From: JAVBMB01 sp031552995
GTDB taxonomy: Bacteria > Bacillota > Clostridia > Oscillospirales > Butyricicoccaceae
Assembly: GCA_031552995.1 (NCBI GenBank)
Contig: JAVBMB010000001.1
Span: 1-64,000, forward strand
Length of the DNA: 64,000 nucleotides
Direction of reading: 5' to 3'
This document shows positions 1 to 8,276 of the stretch, in pieces. Every line of letters begins with the position of its first letter. Within the stretch, counting starts at the first letter, position 1. A program made the translations under genes and the position numbers. The notes under the pieces are model-generated. The model was not told the DNA's origin and made no database searches. It saw nothing but the letters and a program-made list of their open reading frames with translations.

Positions 1-726
1 TTCCAATACAGAACCGACGTGTGGACGCTGCTGAAGGACAAGATGGGCAACAGCCTGATACTTGGCCTCGGCTCGGTTCCTCTGGGGCTTGCGCTTGGCA
101 TATGCGGCGGTATAATCGCGGCATCGCGCCGGGGTAAGAAGACCGACATGATAATCACGTCGACAACAATGCTGATATACGCGGTGCCGACATTCTGGCT
201 GGCGATGATTTTTCTTGTGATATTCGGCACAAACCTGAAGCTTGTGCCGTTTAACGCCATGGTGACGTCGGGCATCCATCACGCGTCGTGGTGGATATAC
301 CTCAAAGACCTGATGTGGCACATGATTACACCGGCCGTCTCGTACGCACTGGCCATTTTCGGCGGCTATCTTATGATAATGCGCGGCGCGATGGTGGATG
401 TGTACAGCGAGGACTATGTTCTGACAGCCCGCGCAAAGGGCCTTACCGAAAAGCAGGTGCGCAACAGGCACATCGTGCCAAACGCCATGCTGCCGACAGC
501 GAACATGATAGTCATGAGCCTTGCGTTTATGTTCACCGGCTCGTTTTCCATCGAGGTGCTGTTTACGTGGCCGGGCATGGGGCGGCTGATGGTCGACTCG
601 GTGACGAGGCGCGACTACCCGGTGCTTCAGGCGTCGAACTACCTTGTGGCGCTGCTGATAATTCTGGCAAGCTTTTTCCTTGACATACTGTATACATACA
701 TTGACCCGCGGGTCAGGCTGGATTGA
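1..726 (+). CDS. Oligopeptide ABC transporter permease, DppB/OppB family (5' end outside window)
   Basis: This is one of the two membrane subunits of a peptide importer. The reading frame is already open at base 1, so the N-terminus lies outside the window; the GTG at 19 is internal to the protein. The visible part has several hydrophobic helices and the cytoplasmic EAA-type loop of binding-protein-dependent permeases (EDYVLTARAKGL followed by HIVPNAMLPT), which contacts the ATPase subunits. It ends with the usual DILYTYIDPRVRLD tail of DppB-type permeases. The next permease starts 12 bases downstream, so the four transporter genes form one operon. The substrate-binding protein is not visible, so whether it carries di-, oligo- or other peptides cannot be decided. 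Confidence 0.93.
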   Translation, partial: FQYRTDVWTLLKDKMGNSLILGLGSVPLGLALGICGGIIAASRRGKKTDMIITSTTMLIYAVPTFWLAMIFLVIFGTNLKLVPFNAMVTSGIHHASWWIYLKDLMWHMITPAVSYALAIFGGYLMIMRGAMVDVYSEDYVLTARAKGLTEKQVRNRHIVPNAMLPTANMIVMSLAFMFTGSFSIEVLFTWPGMGRLMVDSVTRRDYPVLQASNYLVALLIILASFFLDILYTYIDPRVRLD

Positions 727-738
727 GGAGGCGAGCGA

Positions 739-1674
739 ATGGACAACAACATGAAAAAGGCGTTGACCCGGGAAGAGCTCGCCGAGCGCACGGCCGTGCT
801 TAAGGCCCGCGAAAAAGAGCTTAAAAGGGCCAAGCGCAAAAAGACGCTTGGGCTGTTCTTCGGCAACAAGCGCGCCGTGTTCGGCGTGTGCCTGCTGTCG
901 GTGTTCCTGATAATGGCGCTTATCGTGCCGATATTCTATCAGTACGACCACGCGAAATACTTTTTGGGCGGGCGCGTAGGGCCGCCGACGGCCGAGTATA
1001 AGCTGGGCTTTGACGAGCTTGGCCGAGACGTTTTGGGCGCAATAATATACGGCGCGCGCGCGTCGCTGACCATCGGCTTGCTTGTAACGCTGATTATCGC
1101 CGCAATAGGCACGCTTGTCGGCATCGCGTCCGGTTATGTAGGCGGGCTGATGGACACGGTGCTTATGCGCGTGACCGAGGCGTTTATGATGATACCCCAG
1201 CTGCCGCTGATGCTGGTGCTGGCGGCAATTGTCGGGCAGAAGTTTTCGAACATCATATGGATACTCGGCCTGACGGGGTGGACGTCGACCGCGCGGCTTG
1301 TGCGCGCGCAGACGCTGTCTATCAAGGAGCGCAATTATGTCGAGCGCGCAAGGGCCGTAGGGGCGAGCACATGGTACATCATGACAAAGCATATTCTGCC
1401 AAACGTCTTCCCGCTGATATTCTCTAACATCATACTTCTGGTGCAAAACGCGATTATATCCGAGTCAACACTGGCCTTTCTCGGCATCGGAGACCCGACG
1501 CTGCCCACATGGGGGCAGCTGCTTCGCTCGGCCCGTATGGAGGGCGCGATATCCACCGGCTCGACATGGCTGTTTATCCCGGCCGGGCTGTGTATTGTGC
1601 TTCTCGCCTCAAGCTTTGTCTTTATCGGCTATGGCTTTGACGAGATACTCAATCCCAAGCTGAGGAGGAGATAG
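739..1674 (+). CDS. Oligopeptide ABC transporter permease, DppC/OppC family
   Basis: A 311-residue second membrane subunit of the peptide importer. The start ATG is preceded by a GAGGAGG site. After a charged, lysine-rich cytoplasmic N-terminus (about residues 1-50) comes a first helix (CLLSVFLIMALIVPIF), then the LGFDELGRDVLGAIIYGAR motif typical of DppC proteins, further helices, and an EAA loop (NYVERARAVGASTWYIMTKHI). The C-terminus (FDEILNPKLRRR) matches the usual end of the family. It pairs with the upstream DppB-type permease, and the first ATPase gene begins two bases after its stop codon. Confidence 0.95.
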   Translation: MDNNMKKALTREELAERTAVLKAREKELKRAKRKKTLGLFFGNKRAVFGVCLLSVFLIMALIVPIFYQYDHAKYFLGGRVGPPTAEYKLGFDELGRDVLGAIIYGARASLTIGLLVTLIIAAIGTLVGIASGYVGGLMDTVLMRVTEAFMMIPQLPLMLVLAAIVGQKFSNIIWILGLTGWTSTARLVRAQTLSIKERNYVERARAVGASTWYIMTKHILPNVFPLIFSNIILLVQNAIISESTLAFLGIGDPTLPTWGQLLRSARMEGAISTGSTWLFIPAGLCIVLLASSFVFIGYGFDEILNPKLRRR

Positions 1675-1676
1675 CC

Positions 1677-2654
1677 ATGAGTGAGAGATTGCTTGAAGTA
1701 AGAGGGCTTAAGACGTATTTTACCATCTCGCAGGGGCAGGTAAAAGCCGTCGACGGCGTCAGCTTCTGGGTAGAAAAGGGCGAGTCTATCGGCCTTGTCG
1801 GCGAATCGGGCTGCGGCAAGACGACGACGGCGCTGTCGGTCATCAAGCTGCTGCCGCCCGAGGGGGATATTATCGACGGAACAATCATGTTCGACGGGCG
1901 CGACATAACAAAAATGGACGAAAAAGAGCTGCTGTCGTTCCGCTGGAAAGAGATATCGATGATATTTCAGGGCGCGATGAACGCGCTTAACCCGGTGCAG
2001 CGGGTATGCGACCAGATTGTCGAGGCCATACTGATTCACGAGGATATACCAAAGAGCCGGGCGATGGAGCGCGTGCGCGAGCTGTTTGAGCTTGTCGAGC
2101 TGGACACAAACCTGATGCGCAACTACCCGCACGAGTTTTCGGGAGGCATGCGCCAGCGCGCGATAATCGCCATGGCGCTGGCCTGCAACCCCAAGATGAT
2201 AATCGGCGATGAGCCGACGACGGCGCTTGACGTTATGGTGCAGGCGCAGATCATCGACCTTATCAACAGCCTGCGGAAAAAGCTTAAGATGAGCATGATT
2301 ATGATAACCCACGACCTGTCGATTATCACCGAGACGTGCGACAAAATCGCCGTCATGTACGCCGGGAAAATTGTCGAGACAGGCACGACGGATACCGTTG
2401 TGCGCGGCCATCTGCATCCGTATACCGAAAAGCTTATATCGGCGTTCCCGAATATCTACGCAGAGCGCCGGATGGTGGATTCGATACCCGGCAACCCGCC
2501 CGATCTGTTCAACCCGCCGCCCGGCTGCCGCTTTTCGGCGCGGTGCCATAAGAGAATCGGCGAGATATGCGACACCGTCGACCCGCCGCTGGTGGACTTT
2601 GACGGCAACGGTCACTGCGTGGCCTGCCACCTGAGAGGAGGCGACGTGAAATGA
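1677..2654 (+). CDS. Oligopeptide ABC transporter ATP-binding protein, DppD/OppD family
   Basis: A 325-residue ATPase that powers the importer. Walker A is GESGCGKTTT near residue 43, the ABC signature is FSGGMRQR and Walker B is MIIGDEP. The C-terminal oligopeptide/dipeptide transporter extension with its cysteines (GCRFSARCHKRIGEICD) is present, as expected for DppD-type subunits that bind an iron-sulfur cluster or form a cysteine-rich C-terminal domain. The start codon follows the GGAGGAG site at the end of the permease gene. Its last four bases overlap the next ATPase gene (ATGA), which indicates translational coupling. Confidence 0.95.
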   Translation: MSERLLEVRGLKTYFTISQGQVKAVDGVSFWVEKGESIGLVGESGCGKTTTALSVIKLLPPEGDIIDGTIMFDGRDITKMDEKELLSFRWKEISMIFQGAMNALNPVQRVCDQIVEAILIHEDIPKSRAMERVRELFELVELDTNLMRNYPHEFSGGMRQRAIIAMALACNPKMIIGDEPTTALDVMVQAQIIDLINSLRKKLKMSMIMITHDLSIITETCDKIAVMYAGKIVETGTTDTVVRGHLHPYTEKLISAFPNIYAERRMVDSIPGNPPDLFNPPPGCRFSARCHKRIGEICDTVDPPLVDFDGNGHCVACHLRGGDVK

Positions 2655-3706
2655 ACGACAGACCGCTTATCGAGCTGAAGAACCTTGAGGTTCTGTTCAA
2701 AATCCGTCAGGGCTTTATCAAGGAGTACATCCAGCGCAAGGTCAAAATAGTCCATGCTGTCGACAGGATAAACCTGACAATTGGCCGCGGCGAGATTGTA
2801 TCGCTCGTCGGTGAATCGGGCAGCGGAAAAACGACGACAGGCCGCGCCGTGCTGCAGCTGGTAAACAAGGCAAGCGGCGAGATATTATTTGACGGCGAGC
2901 CGATTCGCACGCGCGACAAGGCGTATATGAGGGACTTTCGCAAGCGCGCGCAGATGATATTCCAGGACCCGTATCAGTCGCTTAACCCGCGCTTTACTGT
3001 GTTCGATATCGTCACCGAGCCGCTTGTGCTTATCAACAACAAGGCATCGCTGGCCGAAAAGGAAGAACTGGCCATTCAGGCGCTGGAGTTTGCGGGGCTG
3101 CGCCCCGCCATCGATTATCTGTACCGCTACCCGCACGAGCTCTCGGGCGGGCAGAGGCAGAGGGTAAGCATCGCGACATGCTTCGTCATGGCGCCCGACT
3201 TTGTCGTCGCCGACGAGCCGGTGTCGATGCTTGACGCGTCGGTGCGCGCCGATATTCTTAAGCTTTTTGTCGGCATGAAGGAGGAAAAAGGCTCGTCGTT
3301 CCTGTTCATCACGCACGATTTGGCGCTGGCGTGGCTGATATCGAGCCGCGTCGCTATAATGTACCTTGGCAAAATCATGGAGTGCGGCCCCGCCGACCTG
3401 ATAGCCAGCGGCTGCCTGCACCCGTATTCGCAGGCGCTGACATCGGTGCTGGCGATGGTCGGTGAGGAGCGCCGTATGGAGCGCGTCGTGCTGCGAGACG
3501 AGACGCCGTCGCCGATAAACCTGCCCAAAGGGTGCCGCTTTCACCCGCGCTGCCCGGTGGCGGCGCCGCGCTGCGCGCAGGAGGAGCCTGAGTACCGCGA
3601 GATAGGCCCGGGGCATTTTATCTATTGCCACTACCCGCAGGTGCTGACGCGCGAATCGCTTGACAGGTACAAGGCGACGATAGAGGAAGAGAAAAAGCAT
3701 AAATAG
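2651..3706 (+). CDS. Oligopeptide ABC transporter ATP-binding protein, DppF/OppF family
   Basis: A 351-residue partner ATPase. It shows Walker A (GESGSGKTTTGRAV), the Q-loop (MIFQDPYQSLNPR), the signature LSGGQRQRVS, Walker B (FVVADEP) and the cysteine-containing C-terminal extension (CRFHPRCPVAAPRC) common to DppD and DppF subunits. The N-terminus has the extra loop with KEYIQRKVKIVHAVD often seen in this family. It is the last gene of the operon: a strong intrinsic terminator follows about 65 bases downstream. Confidence 0.95.
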   Translation: MNDRPLIELKNLEVLFKIRQGFIKEYIQRKVKIVHAVDRINLTIGRGEIVSLVGESGSGKTTTGRAVLQLVNKASGEILFDGEPIRTRDKAYMRDFRKRAQMIFQDPYQSLNPRFTVFDIVTEPLVLINNKASLAEKEELAIQALEFAGLRPAIDYLYRYPHELSGGQRQRVSIATCFVMAPDFVVADEPVSMLDASVRADILKLFVGMKEEKGSSFLFITHDLALAWLISSRVAIMYLGKIMECGPADLIASGCLHPYSQALTSVLAMVGEERRMERVVLRDETPSPINLPKGCRFHPRCPVAAPRCAQEEPEYREIGPGHFIYCHYPQVLTRESLDRYKATIEEEKKHK

Positions 3707-3770
3707 CGGCGCGTGGCCGCCGGGGAGAACGGCAAGCACCGGGCCGGCTTTCGGCAAAATCTATGATTTT

Positions 3771-3807
3771 AAGGCCTCCGGACATTCACTTCCCGGAGGC
3801 CTTTTTT
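3771..3807 (+). terminator. Intrinsic terminator of the first peptide-transporter operon
   Basis: A perfect 9-bp stem (GGCCTCCGG at 3773-3781 with CCGGAGGCC at 3793-3801), an 11-base loop and six T residues immediately after. The position just behind the last ATPase gene fits. Confidence 0.9.
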
Positions 3808-3883
3808 AATGATTGCCGGAGCCGGCCCGTCCGGGCATTTGGCCTTAGTGTTGCGGATAATGCCAAGAGTTTTCCGGATTTTG

Positions 3884-3912
3884 TCGACAACACGGCAAAA
3901 TGCTGTTACAAT
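3884..3912 (+). promoter_or_regulatory. Candidate sigma-A promoter for the diguanylate cyclase gene
   Basis: TCGACA at 3884-3889, a 17-base spacer, and TACAAT at 3907-3912, each five of six bases to consensus. It lies between the upstream terminator and the cyclase start at 4043. Nothing else is recognisable in 3808-4042. Confidence 0.5.
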
Positions 3913-4042
3913 AGCGATGCGCACCGCATCGGCAAGCGCCCGCGGTGGGATTTGTTCGGGCGCGCTTGGCTTATCGCGCACGGAATACCGGTTATGCCGG
4001 CGCTTTGGCGGCCGGCTGACATCACGGAGGAGAGGCTTAACG

Positions 4043-5071
4043 ATGCCGCACAAATGGGAAAGCAGTGACGCCAGATATCTGGCGGTCAAGCAGCGTATAA
4101 TAAAAACAGTGATGATGGCCGGCATGGCGGCGACGTTTGTCGGCGCGGTATACAACCAATTTAACGGATATACTGGCGCGCCTGTGTATGTGCATGTTGT
4201 CGGGTTTATCCTGCTGTCCGTCCTGCTGATGACATACGGCAGGGTAAAGCAAAGCACGCTGCTGGCGCTGCTGTTTGGCTATTTTTGTTTTGTGTACACG
4301 CCGTTTGCGTGGCTGAACCTTATGGGCCTGTACAGCAGCATGACATATGTGATCTACATATTTTTCCTGCTGATAACAATTCTTATCGACGGGCGCATGA
4401 ACGATGTGTTCACGGCGCTGTATTTTGCCGAGGTGCTGGCTCTCGTCATCGAAAACGGCATCGCCCGGCCGCTTGAAAATCCGCCGACACCGTACTTCCC
4501 GATGGCGTTCAGCTATATGCTGATGCTGTGCGTGCTGATATTTGTCACCCGCACATACACCGGGCAGTTTATGCGCTTTTTGTACCTCAACCGCAGGGAT
4601 TCCATTACAGACGTACTGACGGGGCTGCACAACCACAGATATTTGACCGATACAATGGCCGAAGCCGAAAAGCTTTACAGCGAAAAGGGCGTTGATTACG
4701 CGCTGGCCGTTATTGACCTTGACGACTTTAAACATATAAACGACGAGCACGGCCACAGCGTGGGTGACGATGTGCTGCATGAGCTTGGCATTCTGCTGGG
4801 CGAGGTGTTCGATACGGAGGATATAGGGCGTTACGGCGGGGACGAGTTTGTGGCGATATTTACGAAAACGCCATACGACCAGTGCGTGCACAAGTGCAGG
4901 CAGCTGATAACCCTGGTCAACGGGCAGACATTTTCCGAGAGGAATATAAGGCTGACGCTCAGCATCGGGCTGTGCAGCCGCTCGCAGGTGGATGACGATT
5001 TGTTTTCCGAAGCCGACGCCATGCTGTACGCCGCCAAGCAGAACAGCAGGAATACGCTCAGCTTCAAGTGA
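4043..5071 (+). CDS. Membrane-bound diguanylate cyclase (GGDEF domain)
   Basis: A 342-residue enzyme predicted to make c-di-GMP from two GTP. I chose ATG 4043 because a GGAGGAGAGG site lies just before it; the frame is open further upstream but that part has no ribosome binding site and a basic, low-quality sequence. Residues about 20-170 hold roughly six hydrophobic segments with no recognised sensory domain. Residues about 185-342 are a GGDEF domain with LTGLHNHR, DLDDFKHINDEHGHSVGDD and an intact GGDEF at 265-269. The product-inhibition site (RxxD upstream of GGDEF) is not conserved: the aligned stretch is DTED, so feedback inhibition is probably absent. The neighbouring flagellar and PilZ genes suggest a motility role, by inference. 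Confidence 0.9.
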   Translation: MPHKWESSDARYLAVKQRIIKTVMMAGMAATFVGAVYNQFNGYTGAPVYVHVVGFILLSVLLMTYGRVKQSTLLALLFGYFCFVYTPFAWLNLMGLYSSMTYVIYIFFLLITILIDGRMNDVFTALYFAEVLALVIENGIARPLENPPTPYFPMAFSYMLMLCVLIFVTRTYTGQFMRFLYLNRRDSITDVLTGLHNHRYLTDTMAEAEKLYSEKGVDYALAVIDLDDFKHINDEHGHSVGDDVLHELGILLGEVFDTEDIGRYGGDEFVAIFTKTPYDQCVHKCRQLITLVNGQTFSERNIRLTLSIGLCSRSQVDDDLFSEADAMLYAAKQNSRNTLSFK

Positions 5072-5092
5072 AGCGGCGGAAACAACAATAAA

Positions 5093-5214
5093 CCGCCGGG
5101 GGAAACACGGCTTCCCCCGGCGGCCAGCTTGTCGAAAAACCCTCAACGGAGTGGGTTTTTCGACAATTTTCAATTTTGATAAAAATTCTCGGGAAATGAA
5201 TTCCCGGAATTTTT
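5093..5214. terminator. Three consecutive hairpins between convergent genes
   Basis: Three inverted repeats lie end to end: a perfect 12-bp stem at 5093-5104/5112-5123, a perfect 12-bp stem at 5131-5142/5153-5164 with AAAAA and TTTTT arms, and a nearly perfect stem at 5181-5195/5201-5214 whose arms are A-rich and T-rich. The A-rich left and T-rich right arms let the second and third act on both strands. They separate the rightward cyclase gene from the leftward J-domain gene. Confidence 0.75.
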
Positions 5215-5274
5215 GATTATAAGCGGGGGTTTTAGGAACTTTTTAATCACGTTACTTTATATATTCCGCGCAAG

Positions 5275-6450
5275 CTACAGCGTGGCGGATGAGAGCCTTG
5301 TCAGGTAGTCGGCGAGCGGGCCGGTTTCATACTGTTCGAAGCTGAAGCGCGGCGACATAATCATGCCGGTGCCCTGAAGCACGCCTTGGCTCATCCTGTC
5401 CACAGTGCGCGCGACGACGGCCCTGGCGTGTTTTTTCTTAAGCTCGATAAACAGCACGGCGAACACGCCGTTGCCGAGATAGGCCGGCACATCGGTCTCT
5501 CGCAGCGTCTTGTAAAGCGTCAGCGCGCAGCACTCTACGATGTCGCTAAGCGATTCGTCGGTTACGCCTGCGGTCCCGACCTGCGCCATGCGGACGACGG
5601 CAATTGTAAGCTCCTGACTGTACCGCTTGCAGCGGTACAGCTCGCGCTCGCCCTCCTTAAGCAGCCCCTCGCGGGACAGCATATCCAGCCCGCGGCATGT
5701 GCGGCTGCAATACTCATCCCACCTGCGCGCCATCTCGCCCTGCTCGTGCCGGTGAGATAAATCCTCGAACATCCGCGCTATCTCGTTAAGGTCGCGATAG
5801 CCCAAAAATATGCGCCACAGGCCGTTTTCCTGCACGGTGTATTTCGTGAACTGATACTTGTCCAGCGTCTGCGCCGCGTGGTTGCGCTCGGTGACGTTGA
5901 CGTATATCTTTATGGCTTTGGCCGTAAACTCATCGCCGTGCGTCAGCGTCTCAAGCTCGTCGGACGCCTTGGCCGTGAAGTTGCGTATGGCGAACAGCTT
6001 GTGAACCGAATGCCGCCACTTGCAAAAGCTTTGCAGCGTGACATACTGCTTGTCGTGAAGGCACAGATACTGATACGCCCGCTCGTACTCGCCGGTAAGC
6101 AGATGGTCCATATAAGCCGTCATCGTGCGCAAAGCGTCGTCGCGAAGCGCCGGCTCGGCCCGGGTATACGCCTCCTCGCCCGGTGTTTGCCCCGTGCTAG
6201 CCTGCGCGCCGGCGCGCGCGCCCCATACCGGCGCGGGGCGAAGATTCAGCTGCCTGTCGTACTCGCGGCGGCGCATATCGTCGCGCAGCGTGTGGTAGGC
6301 CGTGTTTATCATCTTCATCCGCGCCTCGGCATCGGGGTGATGATTTATATCAGGGTGATACAGCTTGCTAAGCCGCCTGTAAGCGGTGGTTATCTCGGAT
6401 TTTTGCGCCGAGACATCAACCTGAAGCACGCGGTAGTGGTTTTGGGTCAT
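5275..6450 (-). CDS. J-domain protein with NTF2-like middle and degenerate GGDEF-like C-terminus
   Basis: A 391-residue protein. ATG at 6450 follows a GGAGG site; codons further upstream lack one. Residues 1-65 are a J domain with HPD at 32-34, which would recruit an Hsp70 (DnaK) and stimulate its ATPase. Residues about 95-225 resemble the NTF2/SnoaL fold (LTGEYERAYQYL, FCKWR, LWRIFLGYRDL). Residues about 245-391 align by eye with a GGDEF domain: ELYRCKRYSQELTIAVVRM matches the entry strand, and LRETDVPAYLGNGVFAVLF matches the catalytic hairpin with GNGVF (326-330) in place of GGDEF, so cyclase activity is not expected. No glycine/phenylalanine-rich or zinc-finger region of classical DnaJ is present. 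Client and localisation are unknown; no signal peptide is seen. Confidence 0.8.
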   Translation of the reverse strand: MTQNHYRVLQVDVSAQKSEITTAYRRLSKLYHPDINHHPDAEARMKMINTAYHTLRDDMRRREYDRQLNLRPAPVWGARAGAQASTGQTPGEEAYTRAEPALRDDALRTMTAYMDHLLTGEYERAYQYLCLHDKQYVTLQSFCKWRHSVHKLFAIRNFTAKASDELETLTHGDEFTAKAIKIYVNVTERNHAAQTLDKYQFTKYTVQENGLWRIFLGYRDLNEIARMFEDLSHRHEQGEMARRWDEYCSRTCRGLDMLSREGLLKEGERELYRCKRYSQELTIAVVRMAQVGTAGVTDESLSDIVECCALTLYKTLRETDVPAYLGNGVFAVLFIELKKKHARAVVARTVDRMSQGVLQGTGMIMSPRFSFEQYETGPLADYLTRLSSATL

Positions 6451-6629
6451 ATGTATCCTCCGATGCGCCTGCCCTGGCGCCAATATTGGCCGGTTGACCG
6501 GCCGCGTACAGCCTTCAAGCCCGCGCGGCGGGGGAGGAGCTGCCCGGCTTCACATGCCGGCGGGGGGATGCCTGTCCGATTCAAACGCGTCCGGGCGGAG
6601 CAAACGGATGCCGGCGCGCCGCGAAAAGC

Positions 6630-7697
6630 CTAGTCGTGTATGAAGTATCGCACGTCCTTGAGCTGCGACCTTGTGAAGGTGGAGCTGATATGCGTGTAAT
6701 TTGTCACCTGAGCGCCGGCCTGCGCCACCGTGACGCCGCGTATGCCATCATATTTGCCGTCTTCCGACGGGCAGACGACCTGCACATGCCCCGAGCCGCC
6801 CGATGTGTTCTTCCACGCCGTGACGGCGGGGCGGCCCTCATTCGCCCACTGCTGGGCCTGTTCGGCCGAAACCTCGCGCCAGCCGTAGTCTCCGCCGCTT
6901 TTTTGCAGCCAGTCGTATGTGGCGTTCGCGTTCATCTCCCACGCGCCGCTCACATCGGGCCACCGGCGCGGCAGGCCGGTTTCGCTGTCGATGTAGTGCG
7001 GTATCTCGCACCCCAGCGCCGAGGTGACATCCCACACGAATATATTGCAGTAGGTCGAGCCGTTGCGAAACGGCTCGTATCGCGTTGCGCTCTCGACGCC
7101 GAACTGGTCGATGATTTCCCGCAGAGCCTCGGGCGTGCGGCTGTTCTCATCGCCGGAAACCGCCGGTGTCGCGGCTTTCCAGCTCTGCTTGGGTACAACG
7201 GCGCCATACCCTGTGCGTGTGACGTCGCCTGTCGCCGGCAGGCCGGAAAACAGCTCGTTTTCCGCCGTCAGCAGCACAGAGCGGTCGATATCGGCGTCCA
7301 TCGCGGCGTCATACAGCGTGCCCTGCGACGAGGTATCCATCTGCGCCAGCATCGAGGACATAACGCCCATCAGCTCGCCGGAATCCCCGCCGCCCTGCAT
7401 CATCATAAGCAGCATGAAAAGCGCCACCTGTATGTCATTTGTCTCGCCCGAGGCGGCGGCCGCCAGCATAAGCTGCTCGACGCCGCTTCCCTGCGTGACA
7501 GGGGAGGTAAGCGACTGAGCGCCGGCGCCGCCTGACGGCGACGTCAAGGCGAGTGCCTTTTGCTGATATTCATTTTTTAAAGCCTCGTTGATTGCTGTCT
7601 GAAAATCGGCGCCCGAGGAACCGGGCTGCGAGGCCGCCGCCTGTTGCGCGGCCCTAGTCGTGCCCGATGCCGGAAGCACGGAAGATATTCCTGTCAT
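6630..7697 (-). CDS. Predicted cysteine peptidoglycan hydrolase with flagellar-export-like N-terminus
   Basis: A 355-residue protein starting at ATG 7697, preceded by an AGGGGGG site. The first 40 residues (MTGISSVLPASGTTRAAQ, then FQTAINEALKN) resemble the N-termini of FliE and of muralytic proteins carried in Bacillota flagellar operons, and there is no Sec signal peptide. Residues about 60-180 are low-complexity and alanine/methionine-rich. The C-terminal part has a candidate catalytic cysteine in TYCNIFVWDVTSAL and a histidine in SGGSGHVQVVC, as in CHAP or NlpC/P60-type amidases. A consensus sigma-A promoter lies 46 bases upstream. A role in opening the wall for the flagellar rod, as FlgJ does elsewhere, is an inference; general cell-wall turnover is the alternative. 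Confidence 0.7.
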   Translation of the reverse strand: MTGISSVLPASGTTRAAQQAAASQPGSSGADFQTAINEALKNEYQQKALALTSPSGGAGAQSLTSPVTQGSGVEQLMLAAAASGETNDIQVALFMLLMMMQGGGDSGELMGVMSSMLAQMDTSSQGTLYDAAMDADIDRSVLLTAENELFSGLPATGDVTRTGYGAVVPKQSWKAATPAVSGDENSRTPEALREIIDQFGVESATRYEPFRNGSTYCNIFVWDVTSALGCEIPHYIDSETGLPRRWPDVSGAWEMNANATYDWLQKSGGDYGWREVSAEQAQQWANEGRPAVTAWKNTSGGSGHVQVVCPSEDGKYDGIRGVTVAQAGAQVTNYTHISSTFTRSQLKDVRYFIHD

Positions 7698-7742
7698 ATG
7701 CCCCCCTGCGCGCCGCGGGGCCCGCCCGCGCGCTGTGATGAT

Positions 7743-7771
7743 ATTATACAATAGACGAGTTGATTTTTCAA
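7743..7771 (-). promoter_or_regulatory. Sigma-A promoter upstream of the wall-hydrolase gene
   Basis: Read on the minus strand: TTGAAA (7771-7766), a 17-base spacer, then TATAAT (7748-7743). This is 11 of 12 consensus bases with optimal spacing, 46 bases before the hydrolase start. Confidence 0.8.
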
Positions 7772-7790
7772 CACCGGATACAATATATGG

Positions 7791-7816
7791 TAAAAAGCTG
7801 ACGCAGATGCGTCAGC
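7791..7816 (-). terminator. Intrinsic terminator of the ylqG-ylqH operon
   Basis: Perfect 9-bp stem (7797-7805 with 7808-7816). On the minus strand it is followed by five U residues. It lies between the stop of the FlhB-like gene (7943) and the next leftward promoter. Confidence 0.85.
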
Positions 7817-7942
7817 CGCGTGTTGCCGGAAACAGCCGCCTCCACGGGGTAAGGCGCGGCGCGCCGTCGCGGCGGATATATGCGGAATACCCGTCCGGTT
7901 ACGGCTTTGCCGGCGCGCGGGAGAGGTTTTATGAATATGCCG

Positions 7943-8251
7943 TCATTTGGCGGCGTCGCGTATTTTGCTGCCGTAGCTGCGGTCGACCTCGCTGACGAAT
8001 ATCAGCACGCGCGCAACGACCTCGTACAGCTGCTGCGGTATTTCGTCGCCGACGCTCATCCTGGCCAGCATTCCGGCCAGATTCGGGTCGCGCTGCACGG
8101 GTACGCCTGCCTCAAGCGCCTTTTCTACAATGCGCTCGGCGACATATCCCTCTCCGTATGCCGAAAGAACAGGAACCTGATCCTTCCCGGGGTCGTAGCT
8201 CAGCGCCGCGGCGCGGCGAATCCTGCCGCCTTTTTTCTCTTTATCATCCAT
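7943..8251 (-). CDS. ylqH: FlhB C-terminal-like export protein (YlqH/FlhX type)
   Basis: A 102-residue cytosolic protein matching only the C-terminal part of FlhB, the switch that changes flagellar type III export from rod/hook to filament substrates. The stretch YDPGKDQVPVLSAYGEGYVAERIVEKALEAGVPVQRDPNLAGML aligns with the region after the autocleavage site, and SVGDEIPQQLYEVVARVL with the conserved end of FlhB. The NPTH cleavage motif and all membrane helices are absent; full-length FlhB is encoded separately at 24338. In B. subtilis ylqH sits next to the FliK-like gene ylqG, as here. Its exact function is not established. Confidence 0.85.
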   Translation of the reverse strand: MDDKEKKGGRIRRAAALSYDPGKDQVPVLSAYGEGYVAERIVEKALEAGVPVQRDPNLAGMLARMSVGDEIPQQLYEVVARVLIFVSEVDRSYGSKIRDAAK

Positions 8252-8276
8252 GACGTTTGTACTCCTTATCGTCGCC

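Noticed and set aside
3809..4042. Upstream extension of the diguanylate cyclase frame
   Set aside because: Covers the promoter region, lacks a ribosome binding site and encodes an arginine-rich, unlikely N-terminus; ATG 4043 has GGAGG.
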